In this document: positions 52,896 to 61,237 of the stretch, in pieces
How the letters are laid out: the number at the start of each line of letters is the position of its first letter
How positions within the stretch are numbered: position 1 is the stretch's first letter
Source: a bacterium
GTDB taxonomy: Bacteria; UBP6; UBA1177; JAKLFG01
NCBI GenBank assembly: GCA_022709425.1
Contig: JAKLIW010000007.1
Location: 99,465 to 163,464 of the forward strand
Length of the DNA: 64,000 nucleotides
Direction: 5' to 3'
Made by a program: the position numbers and the translations under genes
Notes under the pieces: generated by a model
What the model saw: only the letters and a program-made list of their open reading frames with translations
Told to the model about the DNA's origin: nothing
Databases searched by the model: none

Positions 52896-53978
52896 ATGTT
52901 CAGACTAGTGTCGGTGTTTTGTCTTTTAGCTTTCCTGATCGCCTGCGACGAAGGCGCGACCATCAAAAAGTTTGGTCCCGACATGAACACAGCGGACCAA
53001 GACCTGATCGCCGGCGGCGATGAGGATGAACTCACCGGGGATGAACCGTTGAGCGACGACGGTCAACTCATCAACGACGATGGTCCGTTCGTCAACGATG
53101 ACGGACAGATCGTGTATGACGACGGCGAAATCGTTCCCGATGATAACGAATGGACCGACGACGGTACGGTGTGGCCCGACGACCACGAGTGGACCGATGA
53201 CGGCACCGTCTGGCCCGATGACAACGAGTGGACCGACGACGGCACCGTCTGGCCCGATGACGGCCCGATACCGCACGATGACGGCGTCATCGGCCCCGAT
53301 CAGGATTGGACCGACGATGTGAAACCCGACAGTGACGCGGTCCCCACCTACTGCGGTGCGAACTTCGACTGTGGCGATACCGAATACTGCGCCAAGGACA
53401 CCTGTGATCCCATGGCGGTCGGCCAGTGCGCCACGAAGCCCGAGATGTGTCCGCCGCTCTATTCGCCGGTCTGCGGTTGCGACGGCACCACCTACGGCAG
53501 TGAATGTGACGCGCAGGCGGCCGGAGAGAATGTCGACTATGCGGGCGAATGCGGCGGCGAGGAGAAATTCTCGACGCTGTATTACTATTACGATCAAGCC
53601 ACCATGAGCGCGCCCGAAGCGAAGATCGTCATCATCAACGGCGAGGATACGGTCGAGTTCATCGGAGCCGACCTCATGACCCGCTCCACCTCCGGCTTCA
53701 CGACGATCTATCTGGATACCAAGTTCTACGGCCTGACCGACGACGGCAGTCAGATCGAATTCCATCTTAAGGTCTCCAGCATTGGATGGTCGATCCCGAA
53801 GACCGTAACGCTCGACGGCGGCGACAATTACGCCCGCTGGACACGGCTCGGGCCCGAAATGGTGGGCGAACTCTACGGCGAGGTGACGATACAGCAGTAT
53901 GACCGCGAAGACACCGTCATCACCCTCATCGAGATAAACGGCGACGCGCTGACATTCACGCCCGTCCCCGTCCCGTAG
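52896..53978 (+). CDS. Asp-stalked lipoprotein with one Kazal domain (paralogue of 51721 gene)
   Basis: 360 residues. Lipobox LIAC (Cys17), a longer acidic stalk containing three exact-to-near copies of a 13-residue unit (EWTDDGTVWPDDx), one Kazal domain (CPPLYSPVCGCDGTTYGSEC), and the same C-terminal domain as its neighbour (STLYYYYDQATMSAPE ... LIEINGDALTFTP). The stalk and Kazal count differ between the two copies while the ends match, suggesting duplication followed by module change. SD GGAGG; start ATG 52896. Confidence 0.85.
   Translation: MFRLVSVFCLLAFLIACDEGATIKKFGPDMNTADQDLIAGGDEDELTGDEPLSDDGQLINDDGPFVNDDGQIVYDDGEIVPDDNEWTDDGTVWPDDHEWTDDGTVWPDDNEWTDDGTVWPDDGPIPHDDGVIGPDQDWTDDVKPDSDAVPTYCGANFDCGDTEYCAKDTCDPMAVGQCATKPEMCPPLYSPVCGCDGTTYGSECDAQAAGENVDYAGECGGEEKFSTLYYYYDQATMSAPEAKIVIINGEDTVEFIGADLMTRSTSGFTTIYLDTKFYGLTDDGSQIEFHLKVSSIGWSIPKTVTLDGGDNYARWTRLGPEMVGELYGEVTIQQYDREDTVITLIEINGDALTFTPVPVP
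53148..53264 (+). repeat. Three tandem 39-bp units in the stalk
   Basis: Units at 53148-53186, 53187-53225 and 53226-53264, in frame, each encoding EWTDDGTVWPDD plus His, Asn or Gly. Differences are mostly silent (GACGAC/GATGAC). Confidence 0.9.
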
Positions 53979-54000
53979 ACTTTTTCCGAGATACTTCTTT

Positions 54001-55365
54001 CTAGAATACCCACCCCATACGATAGGGCACCGTGCGGATATCGAGTTCGCCGGGACGCCATGACTGCATGACCGGCGCGGCGGGACAGCTCTTGTCGTTC
54101 AGATACGCGAGGGCGGCGGCGAGCGACTCTTCCAGCGGATCGCCGAAATCGTGCGTCACATCATCGGCGGCGGCGCAATCGGCCGGCAGGCCGTCGTAGT
54201 AATCACCGTATCCCTCTGAGTTCGCGAGCTTGAAGGTGATGGGGACCAGCGTATAGTCGCAGTGCTCCATCGGATTCATCCCGACCGGTTTGCCGTAGGT
54301 GGTATCGCCGATGATGGCGACCTCGATGTATGACTTGAGTCCGTTGATGACCACTTCGCTGGCCGACGCGGTGCCGCCGGTCGCAATAAAAACGACTTTC
54401 TGGAGACCGAGGCTCTGGCTGTGATCCTTGAAGTTGTAATCGCTGTTGTAGTCCTGATGTTTGTCGTTATAGGTAAGCCGCGTGAAGAGCTTATCCTTGA
54501 GTTCGCCGCCGGTGATGAGGCTCGCGAGATGCTCCGAACCGTTCAGCAGGCCGCCGCCGTTGTAACGCAGATCGACCACCAGTTCGGTCACTCCGTCGGC
54601 CTTGAACTTGGTGAAGGCCGCGTCTAGTTCTCCGTTGGTCGAGTTGATGAACGACTTGAGCATGAGATAGCCGACCTTTTTCTCGCCCGCATCGAGGGTC
54701 GCCGTTTTGAGTATCGACGGGGTGGTCACATCGTCGGCATAGAGCGTAAGCGTCTTCTGTTCCCCGTTCTCTTCAACGACATATTCTATAGGTATCTCCT
54801 TTTCGTCCTCCGGGCGCGAGGTGACCGAGCCCCAGAGGTTCTGGTCCTCTATCTCCTGTACCGTCTTGCCGTCTATCGCAACGATACGCTGGCCGCGCCG
54901 CATGCCGCCTTCGTCGGCGGGACTGCCGGGATAGACCATCGTCACATAGACCACATAGTCGGGCAGTTTACGGAACGAGAAGCCGAATCCGTAATATTTG
55001 CCGCTGTAGTAATTGTCGTGATCCTCTTTCTTGGAGATATAACTGAAATGATCGGCATCGGGATATTTCAGCGTGTTCAGGAAATCGCCGGGTTCGGCAA
55101 AACCGCGAAAGTCGATGTCGGTGGCCAGATGATCGTACCACAGATACATATCCCACATCGTGTCGAGGATCCACAGGTTCACCTCTTCGACCGAACAGGC
55201 GTCGAGCGACGGTTTCTTTTCGGGTATCCCGGCCGCGTTCGCGGTCCAGTCGTACCCGTTCCCTTTGCCGTAATATGAATCGCCCCCCCAGACCGCGCTC
55301 TCCTCTTCGCACGCCGCAATGAACGCCACCGCTACAGCAATAAATATCCCGATGAACCACCGCAT
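54001..55365 (-). CDS. Lipoprotein S41-family (tail-specific/CtpA-like) protease with PDZ domain
   Basis: 454 residues from ATG 55365 (SD GGGAGG). Lipobox IAAC (Cys19), no acidic stalk. N-terminal helical cap, a PDZ domain (VVYVTMVYPGSPADEGGMRRGQ), then the S41 core: LVVDLRYNGGG near 270 and ATGGTASASEVVINGL near 340, which carries the catalytic Ser. Cleaves C-terminal tails of envelope proteins in known relatives; outer-membrane or periplasmic location expected from the lipid anchor. Divergent from the CsgG-FGE gene. Confidence 0.88.
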   Translation of the reverse strand: MRWFIGIFIAVAVAFIAACEEESAVWGGDSYYGKGNGYDWTANAAGIPEKKPSLDACSVEEVNLWILDTMWDMYLWYDHLATDIDFRGFAEPGDFLNTLKYPDADHFSYISKKEDHDNYYSGKYYGFGFSFRKLPDYVVYVTMVYPGSPADEGGMRRGQRIVAIDGKTVQEIEDQNLWGSVTSRPEDEKEIPIEYVVEENGEQKTLTLYADDVTTPSILKTATLDAGEKKVGYLMLKSFINSTNGELDAAFTKFKADGVTELVVDLRYNGGGLLNGSEHLASLITGGELKDKLFTRLTYNDKHQDYNSDYNFKDHSQSLGLQKVVFIATGGTASASEVVINGLKSYIEVAIIGDTTYGKPVGMNPMEHCDYTLVPITFKLANSEGYGDYYDGLPADCAAADDVTHDFGDPLEESLAAALAYLNDKSCPAAPVMQSWRPGELDIRTVPYRMGWVF

Positions 55366-55399
55366 GAAATCCTCCCTTACTCCTCGGATCAACGGCGTT

Positions 55400-55427
55400 A
55401 TTCTACCGCATCGCGCGCCGATTGCAA
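55400..55427 (-). promoter_or_regulatory. Promoter of S41 protease gene
   Basis: Minus strand: TTGCAA (55422-55427), 16-bp spacer, TAGAAT (55400-55405). Confidence 0.55.
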
Positions 55428-55444
55428 GAGCGCGCCCTCAAAGA

Positions 55445-55473
55445 TTGCAAACGGCCGGGCTCTGTGCTATAGT
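55445..55473 (+). promoter_or_regulatory. Promoter of CsgG-FGE/bioA operon
   Basis: TTGCAA (55445-55450), 17-bp spacer, TATAGT (55468-55473). Divergent from the protease promoter 17 bp away. Confidence 0.65.
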
Positions 55474-55508
55474 GCCCCGTATTGGTTGATTTTCTTTGAG
55501 GGTTCGCT

Positions 55509-57131
55509 ATGAGAAAAGCCCTTTTTGCGGTTGTGGTGGTTGCGCTGGCGCTGGTGCCGGTCATGACGCTCACGGCGGCCAAGAAGAAACCCAAGGTCGC
55601 GGTGATGGAGATCGAGGACCGCTCGAAGAAGTTCGACGCCGACACGATGGCCAACGCCACCGACATCTTCCGCTCCGAACTTTCGGCCTCTCAACGCTTC
55701 GTAGTCATCGACAAGACCAGCCAGCAGGCGAAGATGAAAGAGGCGATCAAGGCGGGCAAGAAGGAATCGTTCGAGAAGTGTCAGGGACGCAACTGCGAGA
55801 TACCGCTCGGACAGACGCTCGCCGCCGACAACATCCTCAAGGCGACGGTATCGTGCCTCGGCAAACGCTGTACGCTGGCGGCCGAGATGATCAGCATCGC
55901 CAAGGAGGCGACCGTCGCGGGGGCGACCGGCGAATTCGACGGAACGCCCGAAGGGATGCTCCCCGCCATCAAAAAGGTGGTGCGCGAGATGGCCGAAACG
56001 GCGGGCGGCGATTACAACGTCGAAGAACTCGACGTCAAGACGCTCTACGAGCAGGCGATGGAGGCCGACAAGAACGGCACCGACGAACCCGAGAAGGCGA
56101 TAGAGGCGTGGAAAAAGGTCGAGGAGATAGACTCGAACAACCCCTATAAGACGCTCGCCAAGACCAAGGCGCGCGAATGGCAGACCTACATTAATCAGAA
56201 GGCGGAGCTTGAGAAGGCGCACGACGAGGATGTGGGCAAACTCATCATGCTCCTCCCCGATATGTCGGTCGGTTTCGAGGCGAAGAAAAAGGCGCTCCTC
56301 GCCTTCAAAGAAAAGTACGCAAAGGTCTACGGCGAGAACGACTATCAGACGGTGCTGATGGCGGTCGCCGACCAGAAACTGCGCCAGCGGCTCGAAAAGG
56401 CGATGCTCCCCGGCGCCGCCGACGAGGCGGCCAACTCCGACGCCGACATGGTGACCGTTCCGGCCGGCGCCTTTACCATGGGCTGTAAAGGAGACGGTTG
56501 TCCCAAAGACGCGCAACCGCCGCACAAGGTATATCTGGCTGAGTACAAGATAGATAAATACGAGGTCAGTCAGGAAAAATACCGCGCCTGCGTCGATGCC
56601 GGAAAATGCCCCGCCCCGGCCGATTTCAAGGACTGCAACTGGGCGGCCCAGACCCGCGAGGACCATCCGGTCAACTGCGTCGCATGGAAAGATGCCGATG
56701 CCTTCTGCAAATGGCAGGGGAAACGTCTGCCGACCGAGGCAGAATGGGAAAAGGCGGCGCGCGGCGAGAAGAATCTCGTCTATCCGTGGGGCGAACAGAC
56801 GGCCGAATGCCGCTACGCCGTCATAGACATGGGAACTCCCGGCTGTCAGAAGAACAGCACCCATGAGATAAAAGCCAAGGATCGCGGTCAGAGCCCTTAT
56901 GGTCTGTTCAACATGATCGGGAATGTGGCCGAATGGGTCGCCGATTGGTACGACGACGACTATCCCTCGGGCGATCTCAAGAATCCGACCGGCCCCAAGA
57001 GCGGCAAGGAGCGCATTCTGCGCGGCGGCTCGTGGAAAAGCTCGGTGCAGGAAAAACTCAAAGGCTATTCCCGCGAAAAGGCGACCCCCGGCACGAAGAC
57101 ACCCGAGACCGGCATCCGTTGCGCCAAATAA
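55509..57131 (+). CDS. TolB/CsgG-like N-domain fused to FGE-sulfatase (SUMF1-like) domain
   Basis: 540 residues. Signal peptide (MTLTA-AKK), an N-terminal domain KVAVMEIEDRSKKFD ... EKCQGRNCEIPLGQTLAADNILKATVSCLGKRCTLAAEM, a linker of helices, and a C-terminal FGE-sulfatase domain from about 310: DMVTVPAGAFTMGC, PPHKVYLAEYKIDKYEVSQ, RLPTEAEWEKAARG, YGLFNMIGNVAEWVADW, ILRGGSWKS. The FGE fold is used both for formylglycine generation and, more often in such contexts, for binding or recruitment. The stop overlaps the bioA start (TAATG), so the pair is translationally coupled. Confidence 0.82.
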   Translation: MRKALFAVVVVALALVPVMTLTAAKKKPKVAVMEIEDRSKKFDADTMANATDIFRSELSASQRFVVIDKTSQQAKMKEAIKAGKKESFEKCQGRNCEIPLGQTLAADNILKATVSCLGKRCTLAAEMISIAKEATVAGATGEFDGTPEGMLPAIKKVVREMAETAGGDYNVEELDVKTLYEQAMEADKNGTDEPEKAIEAWKKVEEIDSNNPYKTLAKTKAREWQTYINQKAELEKAHDEDVGKLIMLLPDMSVGFEAKKKALLAFKEKYAKVYGENDYQTVLMAVADQKLRQRLEKAMLPGAADEAANSDADMVTVPAGAFTMGCKGDGCPKDAQPPHKVYLAEYKIDKYEVSQEKYRACVDAGKCPAPADFKDCNWAAQTREDHPVNCVAWKDADAFCKWQGKRLPTEAEWEKAARGEKNLVYPWGEQTAECRYAVIDMGTPGCQKNSTHEIKAKDRGQSPYGLFNMIGNVAEWVADWYDDDYPSGDLKNPTGPKSGKERILRGGSWKSSVQEKLKGYSREKATPGTKTPETGIRCAK

Positions 57132-58429
57132 TGAGCTCTTCACTTTTTCATCCCTGCTCCCAAATGAAAGACTACGAATCGTTCGAACCGCTGGAGATAG
57201 TCCGCGCCGAAGGTTCGTATCTGTATACCGCCGACGGGAAACGGCTCATCGACCCGCTCTCGTCGTGGTGGTGCAAATCGCTCGGCCACGGTCATCCGCG
57301 CATCAGGGCGGCGGTCGCGGGGCAGATGGAAAAGTTCGAGCATGTCATCCTCGCCAACACGGTGAACCGCACCATCGCAGCTTTATCGGAGCGGCTTGCG
57401 GCGCTTCTACCGGGGCGGCGGCATCTGTTCTACGGCGGCGACGGATCGACCGCTGTCGAGATAGCGCTCAAAATGTCACTCCACGCCATGCTGATACGCG
57501 GTGAGACGAAGCGCACCCGCTTCATGGCGCTCGAGAACGGTTACCACGGCGAAACGGCGCTCACGCTCGCCGTCTCCGACCTCGGCATCTATAAAGAACC
57601 TTACCGGGCGCTTGCCCCCGACTACCCGATGCTCAAAGGGATCCCCTACTGCACCGGCGTGAACGACCCGCTCTTCACCGACTGCGGTGCGGCGTGGCCC
57701 GCGCTCGAAGTACAATTGGAACGGGAGAAGGATACGCTCTGCGCCGTCATCGTCGAACCTATTGTGCAGGGGGCCGGCGGGATGCTCATCTACAGCGCCG
57801 ATCTGCTGCGGCGTTTGCGTACTTGGACCGAAAAGAATGGCATCTACCTCATCGCCGACGAGATCATGACCGGTTTTTACCGCACCGGGACGCCGCTTGC
57901 CGGCGACCATGCCGGTATCGCTCCCGACCTTGTCTGCCTCTCAAAAGGGCTTACCGCCGGATGGGCGGCGATGTCGGCGGTGGTGCTGTCAGGCGAACTC
58001 TACAATCTTTTCTATGCCGACTACGGCACCGGGCGCGATTTTCTCCATTCGAACACCTACGCCGGGAACGCACTCGCGGCGGCGGCGGCGCTTGAAGCGC
58101 AGAAGATATATGAAGATGACGGTATCGCCGCGCGGGTCGCCGCCACCGCTCCGGTGCTCCAACGGCTCATGCGGGAGACGGCGAAGGAAACAAACCTGCT
58201 CACCAATGTTCGCGGCATCGGGATGATCGCCGCCGCCGACATAAAACCTGAATTCATCAAAGCACCGCGTACCGGCTACCGCGTCTATCGCCGCGCGATA
58301 GAACTCGGCGCACTGTTGCGGCCGCTCGGCAACACCATCTACTGGCTACCGCCGCTCAACATTTCACTTCAAACGCTCGAAGAACTCAAATCGATAACGG
58401 TCCGGGCGCTCCGGGACACCTTGTTGTAG
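57131..58429 (+). CDS. bioA: Adenosylmethionine-8-amino-7-oxononanoate aminotransferase (BioA)
   Basis: 432 residues, class III PLP aminotransferase. DPLSSWWCKSLGHGHP, HLFYGGDGSTAVEIALKM and the PLP-lysine segment DLVCLSKGLTAGW are diagnostic for BioA. Makes 7,8-diaminopelargonic acid for biotin synthesis using SAM as amino donor. The ATG at 57131 overlaps the preceding stop by one base; the long upstream open frame (from 56933) lies inside the FGE domain and is rejected. bioC and a bioH-like gene lie 2-3 kb away on the other strand; bioB, bioD and bioF are not in the window. Confidence 0.95.
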   Translation: MSSSLFHPCSQMKDYESFEPLEIVRAEGSYLYTADGKRLIDPLSSWWCKSLGHGHPRIRAAVAGQMEKFEHVILANTVNRTIAALSERLAALLPGRRHLFYGGDGSTAVEIALKMSLHAMLIRGETKRTRFMALENGYHGETALTLAVSDLGIYKEPYRALAPDYPMLKGIPYCTGVNDPLFTDCGAAWPALEVQLEREKDTLCAVIVEPIVQGAGGMLIYSADLLRRLRTWTEKNGIYLIADEIMTGFYRTGTPLAGDHAGIAPDLVCLSKGLTAGWAAMSAVVLSGELYNLFYADYGTGRDFLHSNTYAGNALAAAAALEAQKIYEDDGIAARVAATAPVLQRLMRETAKETNLLTNVRGIGMIAAADIKPEFIKAPRTGYRVYRRAIELGALLRPLGNTIYWLPPLNISLQTLEELKSITVRALRDTLL

Positions 58430-58483
58430 GGGCGTTCCCATCGGGACGCCCTGAATGCGGGCGTGCCGTTGGCGCGCCCCTAC
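58426..58483. repeat. GC-rich inverted-repeat element between bioA and ribF
   Basis: Outer arms GTAGGGGCG (58426-58434) and CGCCCCTAC (58475-58483) are perfect complements. Inside are a hairpin near 58432-58449 and another with arms 58460-58468 and 58471-58479 (9 bp, loop GT). No T-run. The left arm includes the bioA stop. It may be a bidirectional terminator or a REP-like palindromic element. Confidence 0.7.
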
Positions 58484-59427
58484 GATATGGTTATTTCAGG
58501 AAGTCCCTTCAGGTCGATCCCGGCGAGCCGTTCCTGCGCAACGACGATGTCCTGCGCTATCTTCTCCCGCAGTTTGTCGCGTGAACTGAACCGTATCTCG
58601 CGCCGTATCCGTTTGAGGAAATAGAGCGCCATCTTCTCGTCGTAAAGGTCGGGGAGCGTCACGCCCGGGATGTGGGTCTCTATCGTCCGGAGCGATCCTT
58701 CGGCGTCGATGGTCGGGTTGGTGCCGATGTTGGTGACGGCCGGATACCGGACGCCGCGCAGTACCGCCGCGGTCGCGTAGACCCCGTCGGGCGGCAGGAG
58801 TTTGTCGGGCGGCAGGAGGTTGAGCGTCGGGAAGCCGAGTTCGCCGCCGACCTTGCGGCCGCGCTTCACCGTGCCGGTGACGACATAGGGATAGACGAGC
58901 AGTTCGCCCGCCCGTTCCATCTCGCCGTTCAGGATATATTCACGCACGGCGCTCGAACTCACCCGCATCGCGCCGTGGAGCACCGGCGGCACCACGCGCG
59001 CCGTGATCGCCGTCCCCTTCGCCCACCACAGCAGGATATCGGTGTTCCCCTCCTGACCGCGGCCGAAGTTGAAGTTGAAGCCGACGGTCAGGGCGGTGAG
59101 CGCAAGCGACCGGTTGAGAAGATCGAGGAACTCGACCGCCGCCAGCGGCCGGAGCGGTTCGAAGGGGAGCGCGAATACCGCCTCGACGCCGAGCGCCGCG
59201 AAGAAGGCGAGCCGTTCGTCGAAGGTGGTCAACATCCGCGGCGCATAGCCGGGCTGGAGAACGGTGCGCGGATGGGGATCGAAGGTGATGACGGCAAGCG
59301 TGCCGTCATGCCGCTGCGCCTCGTCGAATATCGCGCGGTGGCCGATGTGGATGCCGTCAAAGTTACCGATGACCGCCGAGAAGCGTTCTTCTTTAGGCGC
59401 GTCGGAAAGTGAGCGATAGATGCGCAT
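58480..59427 (-). CDS. ribF: Bifunctional riboflavin kinase/FAD synthetase
   Basis: 315 residues. The N-terminal FAD synthetase nucleotidyltransferase domain (VIGNFDGIHIGHRAIF, ITFDPHPRTVL, VGFNFNFGRGQEG) is followed by a C-terminal flavokinase domain (VTGTVKRGRKVGGELGFPTLNL). Makes FMN and FAD from riboflavin. Starts at ATG 59427, sharing one base with the fba stop (TGATG). Its last bases overlap the inverted-repeat element. Confidence 0.95.
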   Translation of the reverse strand: MRIYRSLSDAPKEERFSAVIGNFDGIHIGHRAIFDEAQRHDGTLAVITFDPHPRTVLQPGYAPRMLTTFDERLAFFAALGVEAVFALPFEPLRPLAAVEFLDLLNRSLALTALTVGFNFNFGRGQEGNTDILLWWAKGTAITARVVPPVLHGAMRVSSSAVREYILNGEMERAGELLVYPYVVTGTVKRGRKVGGELGFPTLNLLPPDKLLPPDGVYATAAVLRGVRYPAVTNIGTNPTIDAEGSLRTIETHIPGVTLPDLYDEKMALYFLKRIRREIRFSSRDKLREKIAQDIVVAQERLAGIDLKGLPEITIS

Positions 59428-60422
59428 CAAACCCGGTTGGCCGAACCGAGGACATTGATATTCTTGTGCTTGTAAAGCTCCTTGAGGGCGTCGCGAGCGG
59501 GACCGAGGTATTTGCGCGGATCGAATTCCGATGGCTTCTCGGCGAAGACCTTGCGGATGGCCGCCGTCATCGCGAGCCGCCCGTCGGAGTCGATGTTTAT
59601 CTTGCAGACCGCCGACGATGCCGCCTTACGCAACTGTTCTTCCGGTATGCCGACGGCGTCCTTCATCTTGCCGCCGTACTGGTTGATGATCTTCACCTGC
59701 TCGACCGGCACCGACGATGAGCCGTGCAGGACTATCGGGAAGCCGGGAAGCCGTTTCTCTATCTCTTCGAGGATATCGAACCGGAGCGGCGGCGGGATGA
59801 GTATCCCGTCGGGCGAGAGGGTGCACTGTTCCGGCTTGAACTTGGTCGCGCCGTGCGAGGTGCCGATCGATATCGCGAGCGAATCGACGCCGGTCTTCGA
59901 CACGAAGTCGACCACCTCGTCGGGCCGCGTGTAGGTCGAATGTTCGGCCGATACCTCGTCCTCGATGCCGGCGAGCTGCCCCAATTCGCCCTCGACGGTA
60001 ACATCGAATTTATGGGCATATTCGACCACCTGACGGGTCAGTTCGATGTTCTTTTCGTAGGGATGGTGCGAGCCGTCTATCATGACCGACGAGAAGCCGC
60101 TGTCGACGCAGTCCTTGCACAGTTCGAGCGTGTCGCCGTGGTCGAGATGGAGCGTGATCGGTATCTCGACGCCCAGTTTCTTGGCATATTCGACCGCCCC
60201 TTTGGCCATGTAGCGCAGAAGCGTCGCGTCGGCGTATTTCCGGGCGCCCGACGAGACCTGCAGGATGACCGGCGACCGGGTCTCGACGCAGGCCGCGATG
60301 ATCGCCTGCAGCTGTTCCATGTTGTTGAAGTTGTAGGCGGGAACGGCATACTTGCCCGCCATCGCCTTCTTGAACACCTCGCGGGTGTTGCAGAGCCCCA
60401 GTTCACGATAACTGACCGCCAT
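59427..60422 (-). CDS. fba: Class II fructose-bisphosphate aldolase
   Basis: 331 residues. Class II (zinc) aldolase motifs: VPAYNFNNMEQLQAI, LHLDHGDTLELCKDC (zinc ligand and catalytic Asp), VEGELGQLAG, GTSHGATK, LHGSSSVP and NIDSDGRLA. Cleaves fructose-1,6-bisphosphate or condenses the trioses in glycolysis/gluconeogenesis. SD GGGAGG. Lies 17 bp after bioC and overlaps ribF, an unusual operon mixture. Confidence 0.96.
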   Translation of the reverse strand: MAVSYRELGLCNTREVFKKAMAGKYAVPAYNFNNMEQLQAIIAACVETRSPVILQVSSGARKYADATLLRYMAKGAVEYAKKLGVEIPITLHLDHGDTLELCKDCVDSGFSSVMIDGSHHPYEKNIELTRQVVEYAHKFDVTVEGELGQLAGIEDEVSAEHSTYTRPDEVVDFVSKTGVDSLAISIGTSHGATKFKPEQCTLSPDGILIPPPLRFDILEEIEKRLPGFPIVLHGSSSVPVEQVKIINQYGGKMKDAVGIPEEQLRKAASSAVCKINIDSDGRLAMTAAIRKVFAEKPSEFDPRKYLGPARDALKELYKHKNINVLGSANRV

Positions 60423-60439
60423 GAGAGCCTCCCTTACGG

Positions 60440-61237
60440 TTATTGCGTACCTCTTTTTCGTCCCAGCACGAAGAGTGTCGTATAGGTCGCCGTCACGCCG
60501 TCGGCGCGCCGGTGTTCGGTATCGTAACGGTTAATGACCCGTTTGAGTTCCTGCGGCGCCAAAAGTTCGCCGCGGGCGTTGGTCGCACCGATCGCCTTTA
60601 TCGCCTTGAAGAACTGCAGCGTGTCGGGATAGTGGACCGGCGCGTCGAGCACCGAGAAATGCTCCACCGTGAAGCCGCTGTCGCGCATCGTGCGGACCAC
60701 GTCGTTCGCATCGAACAGCCGGTGTCCCGGATAGGGACAACCGACCGCGCTGACTACATGGCGCAGTTCGCGGAAGGTGCCGTCGACGAACATGCAGAAG
60801 GCGAACAATCCGTCGCGTTCCAAATGGCGGCGGATATTCAGGAAGGGGTCGAGAAGCGAAGAGAACCACTGGAAGGTCGAAGAGGAAAGCACCGCATTGA
60901 ACCGGTCGCCGAGAGAGAAACGTTCGCCGTCAAGTTCGCGGACGGCCAACTCGGGGAAGTCGCCGTAACTTTTCCTAAGCGTGCCGACCATCGCCGGGGC
61001 GATATCGGTCACCAAGCCGCGCGAAACGCCGAGCTGGATGAGATATTCGGTCAGGAAGCCGGTCCCGGCGCCGATCTCGAGGAACGGGGCCAGACCTTTG
61101 GTTTCGGGACAGTGGGTCTTGACGATGGCGGCCAGTTGCTGGGCATTGCGCCGCTGGACGACCGCCGCCGTATCGTAGCTCTCTGCGGCGCGGGAAAAAC
61201 CCGCGACGACCTTATCTTTGCGGACCTTATGCTCCAT
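60440..61237 (-). CDS. bioC: Malonyl-ACP O-methyltransferase (BioC)
   Basis: 265 residues. SAM-binding FLEIGAGTGFLTEYLI near residue 50 and the BioC-like N-terminus KVRKDKVVAGFSRAAESYDTAA. Methylates malonyl-ACP to disguise it as a fatty-acid primer for pimelate synthesis. ATG 61237 has SD GAGG; the frame further upstream lies in the hydrolase gene. It overlaps the bioH-like gene by 11 bp, supporting joint function. Confidence 0.92.
   Translation of the reverse strand: MEHKVRKDKVVAGFSRAAESYDTAAVVQRRNAQQLAAIVKTHCPETKGLAPFLEIGAGTGFLTEYLIQLGVSRGLVTDIAPAMVGTLRKSYGDFPELAVRELDGERFSLGDRFNAVLSSSTFQWFSSLLDPFLNIRRHLERDGLFAFCMFVDGTFRELRHVVSAVGCPYPGHRLFDANDVVRTMRDSGFTVEHFSVLDAPVHYPDTLQFFKAIKAIGATNARGELLAPQELKRVINRYDTEHRRADGVTATYTTLFVLGRKRGTQ

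Noticed and set aside
56933..57130. N-terminal extension of BioA
   Set aside because: The added 66 residues are the FGE-domain sequence read in another frame; MSSSLFHPCSQMKDYESF at 57131 gives the normal BioA length.
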